This document shows, one piece after another, positions 31,587 to 44,221 of a stretch of 64,000 bases of DNA. The position numbers and the translations under genes are program-made. The notes below the pieces were generated by a model. That model made no database searches. It saw only the letters and a list, made by a program, of their open reading frames with translations, and was not told where the DNA came from. The number at the start of each line of letters is the position of its first letter. Positions within the stretch are counted from its first letter, which is position 1. Source of the DNA: Terebella lapidaria (lineage: Eukaryota > Annelida > Polychaeta > Terebellida > Terebellidae); assembly GCA_949152475.1 (NCBI GenBank), contig CASCJZ010000497.1:28537-92536 (forward strand), read 5' to 3'.

Positions 31587-32328
31587 TGTAACGTTCGGAC
31601 GCCCAGTACGGGGCGCATGGCGATACCCTACAGGTATCACAACCAGGTACCAGTCCGTCCGGAACGAGCCCGGATCTCATACATCACCACATAGTATAAC
31701 ACATCATCATCATCATCATCAACATCATCAATATCATCATCATCACATGCATTATACATTATAATGGTAATGTAGCCGTGTGTAGAGCCCGAGAGGCCAT
31801 GGGCGCGGCCTCACGGAACCCGTACACGTGGGCATATTGCTCTCCGGACTCGCCGACGGCACTGTCGCAGAGATAGAACTCTGCACCAGCCCAGCGGTCT
31901 GCCAGAGCCTCCGTCACCTCGTCCCGGGAAGGGGGAGAACTGGCGATCCACAGGGCTTGCGCCCCCGAGTCAGCAGCTCGTCTCCCCCAGCCCGGGCCCC
32001 CCAATGGAAACTGTCTCCGGGGCCCTCATGGGGCCTCTACTCTGTGAACAGGGATGCAGAGCTCATGGCTGAGCCTGCGTGCTCTCTGCACTCTCTCTTG
32101 GACAATCTCCTCGATCGAGTAGCTTCCAGTGTATATATAATACACCACAAACTAGAGACAGCACGCGCGGCTTATACAGACCATTGTTATAGTTTACTGG
32201 AGCGTAAATTACAATGCGTCGCCGTGGCAACGCACGCTCGAACCGAGCTAGGCCAAAACGAAAAGGGCCATACAAATGGGATGTGTGTTTACAATCACCT
32301 GCCGTGAACTTAGGGCAAAATCGCCACA
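31587..32328 (-). repeat. Solo LTR related to gypsy 2
   Basis: 742 bp from TGTAACGTTCGGACG to AATCGCCACA on the + strand, with CAAT on both sides (31583-31586 and 32329-32332), consistent with a 4-bp target duplication. No internal region adjoins it, so it is the usual product of LTR-LTR recombination. It includes a CAT-rich microsatellite (31700-31750), a TATATA motif near 32132 and the palindrome-like GTCGCCGTGGCAAC at 32218-32231. Confidence 0.85.
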
Positions 32329-32332
32329 CAAT

Positions 32333-33052
32333 GAACATTGCTCAGTGTTCCGTTTGCACGCAGCGCACAGCGAAGCGATTTTCATAAAACCACGCAAGTG
32401 CGAAACTAGGCCTGAGATTTTCCATTTGGGTCCCTTCGTTCGGGGAATTCCCACACATTTTCCTGTTACAGCATACACAACAAAGCGCCCCGGACAGATC
32501 CCGAAACCAAGCCGCTGTAGCACTGGAAGCTAACATCTGAATCATTCTTGGCGGCAATCCAAATCGGAGGTGGGTCCATGGGTTTAGACTGCCCAAAATG
32601 TGGGGTTTAAATCATTCTAGAGTGCTAAATTTACAAGTTTCACCTGTGCTCTATTGATCAGCGACGTTTGGAATATGCAAATGAATTAGCTTGGCCTGAT
32701 GTAAAAATTACACTGATCAATAGACCTGTGGGATCTGCCGCAGCCAAAGCGACGCGGAGCTCGGCTGGATCTGCCGTTGCCATGTTATTTACAGAAAAAT
32801 CAATGCTCAGTCATGATATGAATTATGATCGTTTTCCTAAACATGGAACTAAACGTGTCGCTACATGAAAGTCAGGTTACAGTCAGTACAGGAGCGGATC
32901 CAAGATTTACATGGGGGGGGGGGGGGGATTGGGGCAGGAATGGAGTAGAACAGATCTATTTTGCTTTTTCATAGTATGTACATTTTAGCACAAATATAAC
33001 ATTAACGTTACATTTACGACAAAATGCTAACACCATTATAGAAAAACATTTA
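32333..33052. other. Unannotated spacer with a poly-G run
   Basis: No gene or known repeat recognised. A run of about 16 G starts near 32912. Short frames on both strands lack motifs. Confidence 0.5.
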
Positions 33053-34192
33053 AACTAGACGCTTTCCGGTCGCCTACGACCGCATGGATGTATCCCCCTA
33101 AGGCCCCATCATCCCTGTTGCCCAAAATATGTTAATTCAGACAAAATATTATTACTGTTGTGGTCAGTGTCTTTCATTTATGTCAGTAATAGAAGTTCCA
33201 AGCCTTAACTATGTTATTCCATGCAGTAATACTCTCAATAACTAAAATATTCGTCAACATAATTTCCTACTGAATATTTCCCACTAAAGCTTATCACAAG
33301 ATTGGGGTATGAAACCCAATCCCCAACAGTACAAGTGTTTTCTATATCTGCAATGGCTGAAATGAATATCGGTATGCGATATTGAATTAGCGATAATAAC
33401 CAAGAAATATTATTACTACAGGTATAAAATCTATACCAGGCAAAAACTTTGCCTTGTTTAGTTCAATAATGGATACTTCTCTCCTAGAATATTTTATCGT
33501 GGGTAATAATAGACATAACTACATAACTAGTGAAATTCATTTCAACTTATTCAGTAATAGTAATTGTTTTGCACAAAACCATCAGTTGTTTACTTGTACA
33601 CACATTCAGTGTGATTTGTTTTCATATTTCGGAAGAAATGCCTTTATGGTTTAAGCAGAATTTTTTTTGCCTTTTATTTTCGTTAGCTCATCGGCTGAAA
33701 GCTACTAAGTATTGGGATGGAGTCGCACAGGGTCTGCCGTGTCTGTTGCCCCATGTTTTCCTTACTCAAATCTTTCAGAATCTTCTCCGCCGAAAGTACT
33801 ATTCCTATGGTCCCCAAACTTGGCATACTGCTCGGTTATTGCGTGTTCTCCAAAGATTGGGCAAGATTTGCAGAAATTCCGAGGTTTTCTAATAAAATTT
33901 AACGATTAAACACGAATTTTGTCGTACATGTGCTTGTGTTTATACATACGGGTGCGGATCGATATCGTGTTGGCGCATGCACAGAGGGGACACTGCAAAT
34001 GGCGATTTTCCCCCTTCACATATATACATATCGATCAAGAAACGCGATTTATCAGGTCATGTCATTTTTGAAGGAGCAGATTATGCATATGGCACTGTTT
34101 CGAGTGCTAGATCGGTTTTTCTAGCACTCTGTCACCGAATCTAGGCCGAGCCTTTATTTTACATAAATTAACGTATGTAAAATCACACAATA

Positions 34193-34910
34193 TGTGGCGA
34201 CTTTGCCCTAAGCACGCGGCAGGTGATTGTAAACATACATGCCATTTATGTGGCCTTTTCGTTCTTGGCCTTGTTTTGACACGCTCCGTTCGAGCGTGCG
34301 TTGCCACGGCAACGCATTGTAATTTACGCTCCAGTAAACTATAACAATGGTTTGATTACACCTCGCGTGCGTCCTACAGTTTCTGGTGTATTATATATAC
34401 ATTGGAAGCGGCTCGATCGAGGAGATTGTCCGAGAGAGAGTGACTAGGACGCACACGAGGCTCGCCATGAGCTTTGTGTTCCCTGGTTGTGAGTAGTGGG
34501 CTTTTAGAGCCCTGGGGACGATTTCCATGGGGAGGCCCGGGCTGGGAGAGACAAGTTGCTGACTCGGGGGCGCAAGCCCTGTGGATCGCCAGTTCTCTCC
34601 CTTCCCGGGACGTGTGACATAGGCTCTGGCAGACCGTCGGGCTGGTGCAGAGTTCTATCTCTGCGACAGTGCCGTCGGCGAGTCCGGAGAGCAATATGCC
34701 CACGTGTACGGGTTCCGTGGGGCCGCTCCCATGGCCTCTCGGGCTCTACACACGGCTACATTGCCATTATGATGCGGATGATGATGATGATGATGTGTTA
34801 TACTATGTGGTGATGTATGAGATCCGGGCTCGTTCCGGACGGACTGGTACCTGGTCGTGATACCTGTAGGGTATCTCCGGGCGCCCCGTACTGGGCGTCC
34901 GAACGTTACA
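34193..34910 (+). repeat. Second solo LTR related to gypsy 2, opposite orientation
   Basis: 718 bp, TGTGGCGACTTTGCCC to CGAACGTTACA. It is the inverted counterpart of 31587-32328 with high similarity along its length, including the microsatellite (GAT)n at about 34770-34795, TATATATA at 34391-34400 and GTTGCCACGGCAAC at 34300-34313. No clear target duplication remains. Confidence 0.85.
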
Positions 34911-35984
34911 ATATAATGTATGTTAATTAACACATAGACTAGTAAATAATTAATGAATTTTTGTAATTGAAATAACAATAAAGCTCACAGGAGGGAGAGC
35001 ACACTTTTATACTGATGTTCATCACTGGAATTGTGTGTATATTGACATGAGAAAATATTATATTACATGATAAGGTTCACAGCACATCACAGTTATTCCA
35101 ATGAAGGTCCTTTGTAACACATTGGTGGCAAGACAAGTGGGGTGTTAAGAGGTATTGCAAAAGGGTATGTTTCGCGGGGGATAAAGTTTCGCTCATTTGG
35201 GGTGAGACAGTTTGGATCACCTTGAGGATCACCTTGAGGTTGGATCACCTTGAGGTTTCGATATTGAGGTATAAATATAGTATGAATATTAATTGGGAAA
35301 TCACATAATATATGTATGGTGCATCCTATGGTGACTTTTAAAAAATGTGTAAATGATATATATAGTTTTTTTGTAGGGAATCTTGAAAGCTGGATATATA
35401 TGGGGAACCATTATATTGCACATCTTTTGGAAGATGGTCAAGTTTAAGTCCAATATTGAATGTGGGAATTGAATCGTAGCGACAAAACTTGAGGATAGAG
35501 CTTAGTATTGTATGATGAACGTATGCTCATGTACATGATAATCTATGCACCACATACACCTATCTATATCAGTTTGATGAATATTCTGGTCGCCTTCCGA
35601 TGAGCTACAGGGCCCTTGGCCCTATGTTTTTTTTCCTTTCTTTTTTTTCCGCCGTTTTGGTTTCCGACCGATAACTTTAGTTTGCCTCTATGTATCTTCG
35701 CCAAATTTTCAGCATTGGTCGGACATATTATGTGGAAAAACCCTATTGTTTTTCAGCCGGATCCGAGGTCCGTGAAGTCCGTGAGGATGAAATCCATGTC
35801 GATTTTTTTACTTTATTTCCGCACGATAACTCAAAAAGTATACAGCAATGGCTGCAGAACTTTGCAAGGAGGTTCATACACCAACAGGGAAGAACCCTAT
35901 TGATTTTGGGATCAATCCGTTAAACGACGTTTCACCTAGAGGTCGGAAGAGTTTTCGCCCAGTAATCCTTGAGGTTAAATGCAT

Positions 35985-36600
35985 ATCTCGGGAACAGTGC
36001 GTCGTAGAGCGAAACGGACGTTATTTTCGGACTCGTCGCCCTAGACAAGCATGTCTAAGGGGTATTAGGGATGACCTTTGACCTTGACCTTGAACTTTTC
36101 TGCTGAGTCGGCATTTTTCGTTTTAGTCGATATCTCGGAAACGGTGCGTCGTAGAGTGAAAAGGACTTTATTTTCGGATTCGTCGCCCTAGACAAACATG
36201 TCTGAGGGATATTATGGATGAACTTTGACCGGTGCGTCGTAGAGCGAAAAAGGCTTTATTTTTGGATTCGTCGCCCTAGACAAACATGTCTAAGGGATAT
36301 TATGGATGAACTTTGACCTTGACCTGCATTTTTTGTTCTCGTCGATATTTCGGAAACGATCCATCGTAGAGCGAAACGCTCATTATTTTCGGACTTGTCG
36401 CCCTAACATGTCCAGGGGTGTTATGGATCAACTTGATCATTATAATTTACCTGAAATTATTTTGCTGAGTCGACATTTTTCATTATCGTCAATATCTTGG
36501 TAACGGATTAACTTGATTATTATGATTGACCTGAAATTTTTTTGCTGAGTTGACATTTTTCATTATCGTCGATATCTTGGAAACGGTGTCGTAGAGCCCA
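35985..36600 (+). repeat. Degenerate tandem repeat, roughly 100-130 bp units
   Basis: Units share TCGGAAACGGTGCGTCGTAG, TTATTTTCGGACTCGTCGCC, CTAGACAAACATGTCTAAGG and GATGAACTTTGACCTTGACC. Four to five imperfect units are visible, and the same unit recurs at 43800-44130. The inverted core AGACAAACATGTCT is repeated in each unit. Confidence 0.75.
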
Positions 36601-37439
36601 TGGTAAACATGTTATAAATATTATAAATTAGTCTTAACACCGAAATGCCTCCAAGGCATCTTTAGGCCTTGACGTCTAGTTAATATTTACTTAATCTTTC
36701 CGAAAAACAGTAGGTTTTGCGTACGAGCATCGCTCTATATGCCTGTTCAATATCGCAGAGATGCCTTCGAAATTGCCACCGCTGGAGTGTTCACTAGCCA
36801 TGTGTGTGGAAACAGCTGATTTCGTCACAAAATGTGTCACTAATCGGCCATCTTGGTTGCTATGGCAACCCAAATTGATAGGTGTCTTGACCTTACGATC
36901 TGACATAATAAGACATGTCCATATGAAATAGTATTAGAATCAGTTCAGATGTACAACCTGTATAAAGCGTTCGCAAGAAAATCTGTACATCGGACGCGGC
37001 GTGACGGACACAAATCCATAGTATCTGCTGAACTTTGTCTGGGGGATACAAATACTTTAGGCCAAAAAAAAAGTATTATGGTTCTGGTTATTGGGATCCC
37101 CGCAAAAGCGATGCGACAACGCAATTTTTTTTTCTTCCTTTTTTTTGTGCTAAAATTGGCGGCCGATGACTGATCCGGTCAAATATGGCCCATTTGGCCA
37201 ACTGTTTTCCCCTAAAAGTGGCTATTGATAAGCGACCCAGTTGAATTTGCCCTCTTTGGCCAGCCATACACCAAGTTTTGCAATGTCAAAGACACTCGGG
37301 GTCATTTGACTCGATCATTATCTCACTAAAATCAATGTACGGGTGTCAATTCACTAAAAGAACTAAGACTCCTTCTGTAAAAACATTAACCATGCACCTC
37401 ACCAAATGATTCGAGTAACATATATCCTGTGTATTTATT

Positions 37440-38520
37440 ATACCTGGGATGTCTAGCATTATCTAAAATCATTAACTGTGGTGTCTATATGGTAACTATA
37501 AATATCTAAAACTGTGGTGTCTATATGGTAACTATAGATAATCCATGTGACATATATACTCTGCATTTATCATACATGGGATGTCCAGTATCATCTAATA
37601 TTGATTGTGGTGACTATATGATGACTAAAAATGATCCATGTTACATATATAGTGTTCATTTATCATACATGGGATGTCCAGTACTATCTAATATCATTGA
37701 TTGTGGTGACTATATGGTGTATGTAAATTATTCAAATAACAAATAAACTGTGTATTCATCATACAAGGGATGTCCAGTATTATCTAACACCATTGATTGT
37801 GGTGACTATATAGCGTCTATAAATTATTCAAATAACATATAAACTGTGTATTCATCATACATGGGATGTCCAGTATTATCTAATACCATTGATTGTGGAC
37901 TATATGTGACTATAAATGACTCATGTGACATATATATTGTGTATTTACCATACATGGGATGTCCAGTTTCTATAAACTATCCAAATTATATAAACTGTGT
38001 GTTTATCATACATAGGATGCCCAGTATTATCTAATACCATTTATTGTGATGACTATGATTTATTCAAATAACATATAAACTGTGCTTTAATCATACATGG
38101 CATGTCCAATATTATCTAATACCATTGATTGTGGTGACTATATGGTGTCTATAATTTATTCAAATAACATATTAACTATGTAATCATCATACATGGGATG
38201 TCCAGGATTATCTGATACCATTGACTGTTGTGATTATATGGTGACTATGAATGACCTATGTGACATATTGTGTATTTACCATACATGGGATGTCCAGTTT
38301 CTATAATATATCCAAACAATATATAAATTGTGTGTTTATCATACATGGGATGCCCAGTATTATCTAATACCATTGATTGTGGTGACTACATGTATATGAT
38401 GACTATAAATGATCCATGTGCCATATACAATGTATTTATCTTACATGGGATGTCCAGTGTTATCTGATATTATTGATTGTGATGACTATATGATAACTAT
38501 TAATGAAGCATTGTGACATT
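37440..38520 (+). repeat. Tandem repeat, about 96-bp unit, around eleven copies
   Basis: CATACATGGGATGTCCAGTA recurs at about 37572, 37667, 37759, 37855, 37952, 38006, 38091, 38189, 38279, 38339 and 38433. Between these stand ACCATTGATTGTGGTGACTA and TTATTCAAATAACATATAAA. Some units are shortened. Short frames here are by-products of the repeat. Confidence 0.85.
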
Positions 38521-39088
38521 TGTATTGCTTGCTTTACCTGTGATCTCATATAGATCTAATAGTGTGTACCAGAATACATGTATATACCAATAGGGTGACT
38601 AAGTAAAACTAAGTGCATCTTTACCCATGCATGACTGCCTATGATAAAGGCCTTACCATGCATAATGTTTCCAAGTTTTCTTATCATACATAACGTTCTG
38701 ATTTGTCAAAACTCTATAGCCTGATGATAGTGTACAAATTGTGTTGTTGTTCTGCATAAGCCATAGTGATGGCGATTGCTATCTATATTATGCATGTGTA
38801 TATAGATACTTTGTTTCTTGCTCTTTCGTCAAACAAAACATCTTGTATGGGTATCGTGTGAATATAGGGGGTGAAATCCAATAGCTCATTCACATAACGG
38901 GGATTGAGCAATTAGGTACTTACGGCATAATGTTTATTGCAACCTAACAACTCAATCTAATTCAATGTTATTTCTAACAACTTAGTGTAGTTCCAGCACA
39001 TTATTTAATTCTCCAATGTATTGCTATTAAGGGCATAAACGGTAACAAACATCTGCCAACATGGGGCCGTCACAAACTAAGTAATCCT
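38521..39088. other. Unannotated AT-rich spacer
   Basis: No gene, repeat or RNA recognised. Confidence 0.5.
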
Positions 39089-39362
39089 GTGCTGGGGAGG
39101 GGTAGGGGACCCTTTAGTCGAGTGATAAGAGGACAAATGTGTGAACCCACTGAAATTAACTCTTCTGTTTTATGTATGTTTTATTGTTTGTTGTTTGTAG
39201 TTGTTTCCTGGTGTACTCGCCGCCCCTCACCGCCGCCTGGTCTGCTGTCCCCGCCCGATGTTCTAGTTCCGCCGAAGCCCGCCTGTCGTCTGCCGCCGTG
39301 CCCTCACAATGGTGCCCGTGGAAGCCTGATGAGAACGTCTTCCCTCTTTCCATATATATTGT

Positions 39363-39752
39363 ATGGATAATGAGGATGGTGTAACTATGAATACTACTGT
39401 TGACAATTTTGACACTTGTCTGGATGAATATAGTTTTGATGATGACATTAATCAAAGCTGGTCAGACTTCGTTGCTCCAATTAGTCAGTATCATACTGCA
39501 GCTAACCTAGTTAATCATATCGCAAAATCCCAATCTACTTTTTCCCAAAACGCAGGACTTAATATTATGCATTTAAACATTCAATCTTTACCGGCCAAAT
39601 TCTCTTCTCTTGAACACATTTTGTCGGACTTTGAAACAAAAGGTATGACTCTGGATATAATTTTGTTGTGCGAAACGTTTATGCATGATGCAAACTGCAA
39701 TCTTTTCAACTTAACCGGTTTAGTTTTATATGCAAAAACAGATCTACAATGA
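39363..39752 (+). pseudogene. LINE ORF, N-terminal part: start of the endonuclease
   Basis: 129 residues. The first ~65 are acidic with no motif. Then LNIMHLNIQSLPAKFSSL and LDIILLCETFMHD are the first two blocks of an apurinic-type endonuclease. The frame ends at TGA 39750-39752, overlapping the ATG of the next frame by four bases (ATGA). The coding signal moves by one base here, so this is a frameshift in one original ORF and not two natural ORFs. Confidence 0.8.
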
Positions 39753-42451
39753 CTAGGGGTGGAGTTGCTATGTACATCAGGGACGGCATTGCATTTACTG
39801 AGCGAAGTGATCTAGCTACAGTAGTGGAAGGAGAATTTGAATCAGTATTTATTGAAATTGAACATCAAAAAATAGAAGCTGTAGTTGGTGAGATATATAG
39901 AGTACCTAACAGTAATCCGGCTTTGTCAGTTGAAAGATATGACCAAATTCTTGATAAGATAAAAGACGTGAAAAATGTAGTGATTGGTACGGACCAAAAT
40001 TTTGACCTTCTGAAATTAAAATCGCACAAACCCACAGCTGAGCTATATAACGTCATTTATTCTAATAACCTAATACCCTCAATAACGAAACCTACTCGCA
40101 TAACATCGCATAGTGCAACGCTAATTGATAATATTTATTTCAAATATAATCCTAAATTACTAGTAAATTCTGCTATTCTTGTCAATAACATTTCTGATCA
40201 TCTGCCTGTCTTCTCTTGTATGAAGTTGAAAGGAACCACTAAACCTCAAAGAAAACCATTAACTTTTACTGCTCGGAAATTAACTGACGAAGTTTTGGCA
40301 AGCATAAATAATTATTTATTTAATATGAACTGGGGATGTTTGCATAATATGGACGCTGACCAGGCCTCCGATTATTTTATTTCACAGTTTAATCAAGCGC
40401 TAGATCTGTTTGCACCTAATAAGGAGATTAAAATTCCCCCAAAATACATAAAGAGAGAGCCATGGATGACAAAAGGACTTTTAAAATCTTCCAATAAAAA
40501 AATGAACCTCTATGCTAAATGTATCAATAAAACAAAAAATGATCCTGATTACAAAAAATTTGTCAAATATCTTAACTTACATAATATATTGAAACGTAAG
40601 GCCAAATATGAATATTACCTGGAAAAGCTAGAAGAACACAAAGATGACATGAAAAAGACATGGGATATTATAAATTTAAGTATTGGTAAAACGAAAGCCA
40701 CTTGTGACTCGCAGCAAAATTTTGTTATCAATGACACAGAAACCAACAATAGCGACATAATTTCTGACAAATTTTGCGAATACTTCAGTGAAATTGGATC
40801 TAAATTAGCCGATAGCATACCTAAACCAATCAATACCTACAATCATTACCTTAATTTACAACAAAGCAGAAATTCGAAATCTATATTCTTTTCGCCGACT
40901 GATCCAAATGAAATTGAAAAAATTCTTGACAGTGTGAAACCTAAGAAGAGCACAGGACACGATAACATAAGCACAAAATTAATAAAATCATGTAAAACTT
41001 CTATAGCTTTCCCACTGAGTATAATTGTAAATAAATCTTTACAAACAGGCAAAGTACCATCGTCACTGAAAATTGCCAAAGTTATTCCACTTTACAAGGC
41101 CAAAAGCAAATCTGATATTTCAAACTACAGACCAATATCGCTGCTACCAGCAATATCAAAAATATTAGAAAAGATAGTACACAAGCGTTTGTCATATTTC
41201 TTGGAAACGAATAATATTCTTTATCAAAATCAATTTGGGTTTCGCAAGAACAGAAGTACGATTGACGCTGTAACAAAGCTGGTTACTGATGTATCCCTCA
41301 ATCTTGAAAACAAACAGTCGACTCTAGCCATATATTTAGATTTGTCAAAAGCGTTCGACACAATAGACCATAACATTTTATTACATAAACTTGAGTTCTA
41401 TGGTATACGGGGTGTTGCACTTGAGTGGTTCGGGGATTACCTATCAAATAGAAAGCAATTTATTTCCTACAAATGCTCAAATTCAGAAACTCGGAACATT
41501 TCGTGTGTCGTGCCACAAGGGTCTGTTTTAGGTCCATTGTTATTTATAATCTACACTAACGATTTGCCCAATATCTTACAACAGTCAGAGAGTATACTTT
41601 TTGCCGACGACACAACTATTTATTACTCGAACAAAAATATTTCTCAAATATACAATACCTTGAACCATGAACTTGAAATACTATCTGACTAGTTCAAATC
41701 GAATAAACTCTCACTCAATGTAGGTAAAACCAATTGTATGTTATTCCCTAGCGGCAATGATCAACATTACTTGATGAATTTGAAAATTTCTGATAAATTA
41801 GTAGGACATTGTGATTGTACCAAATTTCTCGGAATCAATATTGACAATGGATTAAGATGGACAGAACACATTAAAGTTATTAATCGCCGTATTTCACGAG
41901 CATATTTTGCAATAAATCGAGCCAAACAGATGCTGCCTAAAGAAAAACTGAAAATTCTTTATTACACTCTTGTCTACCCTCATCTTACTTACGGAATAAC
42001 TTTATGGGGAGGTACGCACCAGACATATTTGAATAAGTTGATAATAATGCAAAAGAAACTTGTGAGAACCATCGCTAACGCCACATACACGGCTCATACT
42101 GAACCTCTATTTTAGATTATGATTATGAAATTGCAGGACCTATACAATATGTATGTCTCTAAATATATACTAGCTCATTTATTAAACTTACTGCCTGCAT
42201 CCCTTGCAAATCTTTTCACACTTTCGCTCAATGTTCATGATCACAACACACGTCATTCTGCTACATGTAAATTAAAATCATCCAACTTAAATAGCAAAGT
42301 TGCTTGCAGATCAATTGTAAAAAGGGGACCTATTATTTGGAATAACCTGAATTCTGACCTTTATCTTAATATTCACCAGACACTTGTCAATATGAAGGCG
42401 TTCTCTACACGCTTCAAGCGGCACGTGTTGCGGAGTTACTGCGGCGGGTGA
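39749..42451 (+). pseudogene. LINE ORF: endonuclease C-terminal half and reverse transcriptase
   Basis: 647 open codons, then two in-frame TAGs (41690-41692 and 42113-42115), with coding continuing in the same frame to 42451. Endonuclease blocks: RGGVAMYIRDG, GTDQNFDLL in place of the usual GDFN motif, and SDHLP at 149-153. RT blocks: STGHDNIS, NYRPISLLP, GFRKNRST, LDLSKAFDTIDH (Asp531), VPQGSVLGPLLF and LFADDTTIYY (catalytic FADD at 618-621). After the first stop comes LSLNVGKTNCM, then the C-terminal HDHNTRHSATCKL and RGPIIWNNL. The first TAG stands where a Trp is usual. The damaged GD motif suggests that the endonuclease is inactive too. Confidence 0.9.
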
Positions 42452-42563
42452 GTGGCGGACTGAAGTTTGACTGGGGTGTTGGGTGGCGGCGCGGGTCAGG
42501 TAGGGGGTGCGTCCGGCGTGTGCACCATGTGACAAATATAGACAACAAATGTCCATATATATA

Positions 42564-42649
42564 TGTGTGTGTGTGGGTGTGTGGGTGTGTGTGTGTGTGT
42601 GTAGGTGTGTGTGTGTGTGTGTGATTGTCTGTATGTGTGTGTGTGTGGT
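42564..42649 (+). repeat. TG microsatellite in the LINE 3' region
   Basis: Interrupted (TG)n with GGTG breaks. A second G/T-rich run follows at 42690-42760. The His/Thr-rich frames on the opposite strand are artefacts of this repeat. Confidence 0.9.
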
Positions 42650-42997
42650 TAAAATTATGGTTAAAATTGCATTGTATTGTTGTATTGCATGTGTGTGCGT
42701 GTGGGGAGGGGTGGGGGTTGGTGTGCATGGGGGCGGGGTTGTAGGTGGGGGTGGATGCATGAATATATATATTGAATGAATGCATAATAAGTGTTATCAA
42801 ATATGTTCTATTGAGGTTTTTTATATTTTCATCGAGCTGTGGGATGCCTCTTTGTATATATGTTAAAATATCAGTTTTGTGCGATCATTACTTTTTTGTG
42901 TCAAAGGTTTTTACAGTCTTCAATCCCACAGCTCAGAACCATATAACTGATATTGACATTTATATACTCACGCATTTTTCTGTGGTTTTGAAATAAA

Positions 42998-43053
42998 ATC
43001 TATCTATCCATCTATCTAAATCTACCTATCTATAAATCTATCTATCTATCTAA
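42998..43053 (+). repeat. (TCTA)n tail of the LINE
   Basis: ATCTATCTATCCATCTATCT continues as imperfect TCTA repeats just after AATAAA. Short tandem repeats at the 3' end instead of poly-A are common in CR1/L2-like elements. Confidence 0.7.
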
Positions 43054-43059
43054 AAGAAA

Positions 43060-44196
43060 AGAGAGAAGAAAATTGGCTCACAGAAAGTGATGCGCGCGAT
43101 TTTTTATTTTTATTTTTTTGCTTTTAAAAAAACTAGTGATGCGCGGGGTTCAAAGTGACACGCGTGCCTAACCAGAACCATAATACTTTTTTTGGCCTTA
43201 TACCCAAAGACTAGAATACTTCATTAAAGCATTTTGGTAGTAATGCCTTTATGGTTTTAGCAGAATTTTTTTTCTTCTTCCGCCGCTTTGGTTTCCGGAC
43301 GATAACTTTAGTCCACAGAAATGATATGTGGAAGAATCCTATTGTTTTTGAACCGGCTCCGAGGTCCGTGAGGATTAAATCAAGACTGATTTTGAGGAAA
43401 CATAGCACCAAGGGTGCTGTATCTTACCGGCAATCATGTGAATTGCACAGAATATTGATTTTCCAACATATAAATTGTTACACTGATCTTAAACTCTATT
43501 GTCAAAATATGATCGTATATGTTGCCGGAAACACATTTTCTGTATAGACTATAATACGACATCAAGTTACATCTTGAAAGATTTTTTTTTGTTAATGACA
43601 TATATTCACAGGCTGTCGATTCAAAGGCAACAAAACTTTTACACATCACATAGGTACATAGGGAGAACCTGATGCATTTTGAGGAAAATTGTCTGCTAAA
43701 TAGATTTTGAGAAAATGGCCGCTAAAGACAAAAATGATTGTTCCCTTCGACTTCGAGGTCGAAATAATTATTTGCTGATTCATCCTTGAGGCTTCCTGCA
43801 TATCTTGGAAACGGTGCGTCGTAGAGCGAAACGGACGTTATTTTCGGACTCGTCGCCCTAGACAGACATGTCTAAGGGGTATTATGGATGAACTTTGACC
43901 TTGACCTGAAATTTTTTTGCCGAATCAGCATTTTTTCGTTTTTTGAAACAATGTGTCGGAAACGGTGTGTCGTAGAGTGAAACGGGCGTTATTTCCAGCC
44001 TCGTCGCTCTAGGCAAACATGTCTGAGAGGTATTATGGATGAACTTTGACCTTGACCTGAATTTTTTTGCCGAGTCGGACTCGTCGCCCTAGACAAACAT
44101 GTCTAAGGGTATTATGGATGAACTTACATGTTACACAAATATTATAATTAGTCTTTACACCGAAATGCCCCAGGGCATCTTTAGGCTTTGACGTCT
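43060..44196 (+). repeat. Repeat family X, copy 3
   Basis: Shares CCGCTTTGGTTTCCGGACGA, the CCGAGGTCCGTGAGGAT block, the CGTCGTAGAG tandem (43800-44130) and the ending CATCTTTAGGCTTTGACGTC with 35600-36681. It stops about 60 bp before the exon at 44254, so it probably lies inside an intron. Confidence 0.65.
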
Positions 44197-44221
44197 TTAT
44201 CCCAATGACTGTGAAATCCTG

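Larger units (their letters stand above)
33053..37200 (+). repeat. Repeat family X, copies 2 and adjoining (interrupted by a solo LTR)
   Basis: Opens with AACTAGACG at 33053 and the CGCCTACGACCGC cluster seen at 2821. It contains the block with TTTGGTTTCCGACCGATAAC (35650) also found at 43290. It reaches CGTCTAGTT at 36673-36681, the exact reverse complement of its opening nine bases. From 36683 it continues with sequence matching 3690-3871. From 37060 to 37190 it matches the reverse complement of about 2970-3070. The region is therefore several X-type pieces. No coding capacity seen. Confidence 0.55.
39089..43050 (+). mobile_element. Non-LTR retrotransposon (LINE, jockey/CR1-like), broken
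   Basis: An endonuclease and RT frame covers 39363-42451. A GC-rich leader with CCGCCCCTCACCGCCGCC precedes it at 39220-39310. A 3' region with TG microsatellites follows. AATAAA at about 42991 and a (TCTA)n tail at 42998-43053 form a plausible 3' end. Both the 5' edge and the assignment to a clade within the jockey/CR1 group are uncertain. One frameshift and two TAG stops disable it. Confidence 0.85.

Noticed and set aside
32912..32928. Poly-G run (and a second at 51070-51086) as G-quadruplex signals
   Set aside because: Single homopolymer runs without the four-tract pattern; their length may also be a sequencing error.
39749..39752. ATGA overlap in the LINE as a natural stop-start signal
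   Set aside because: The overlap falls inside the endonuclease domain, so it is a frameshift mutation and not two natural ORFs.
42311..42800. His/Thr/Pro-rich minus-strand frames of up to 149 codons
   Set aside because: Translation of the TG/CA microsatellite in the LINE 3' region.
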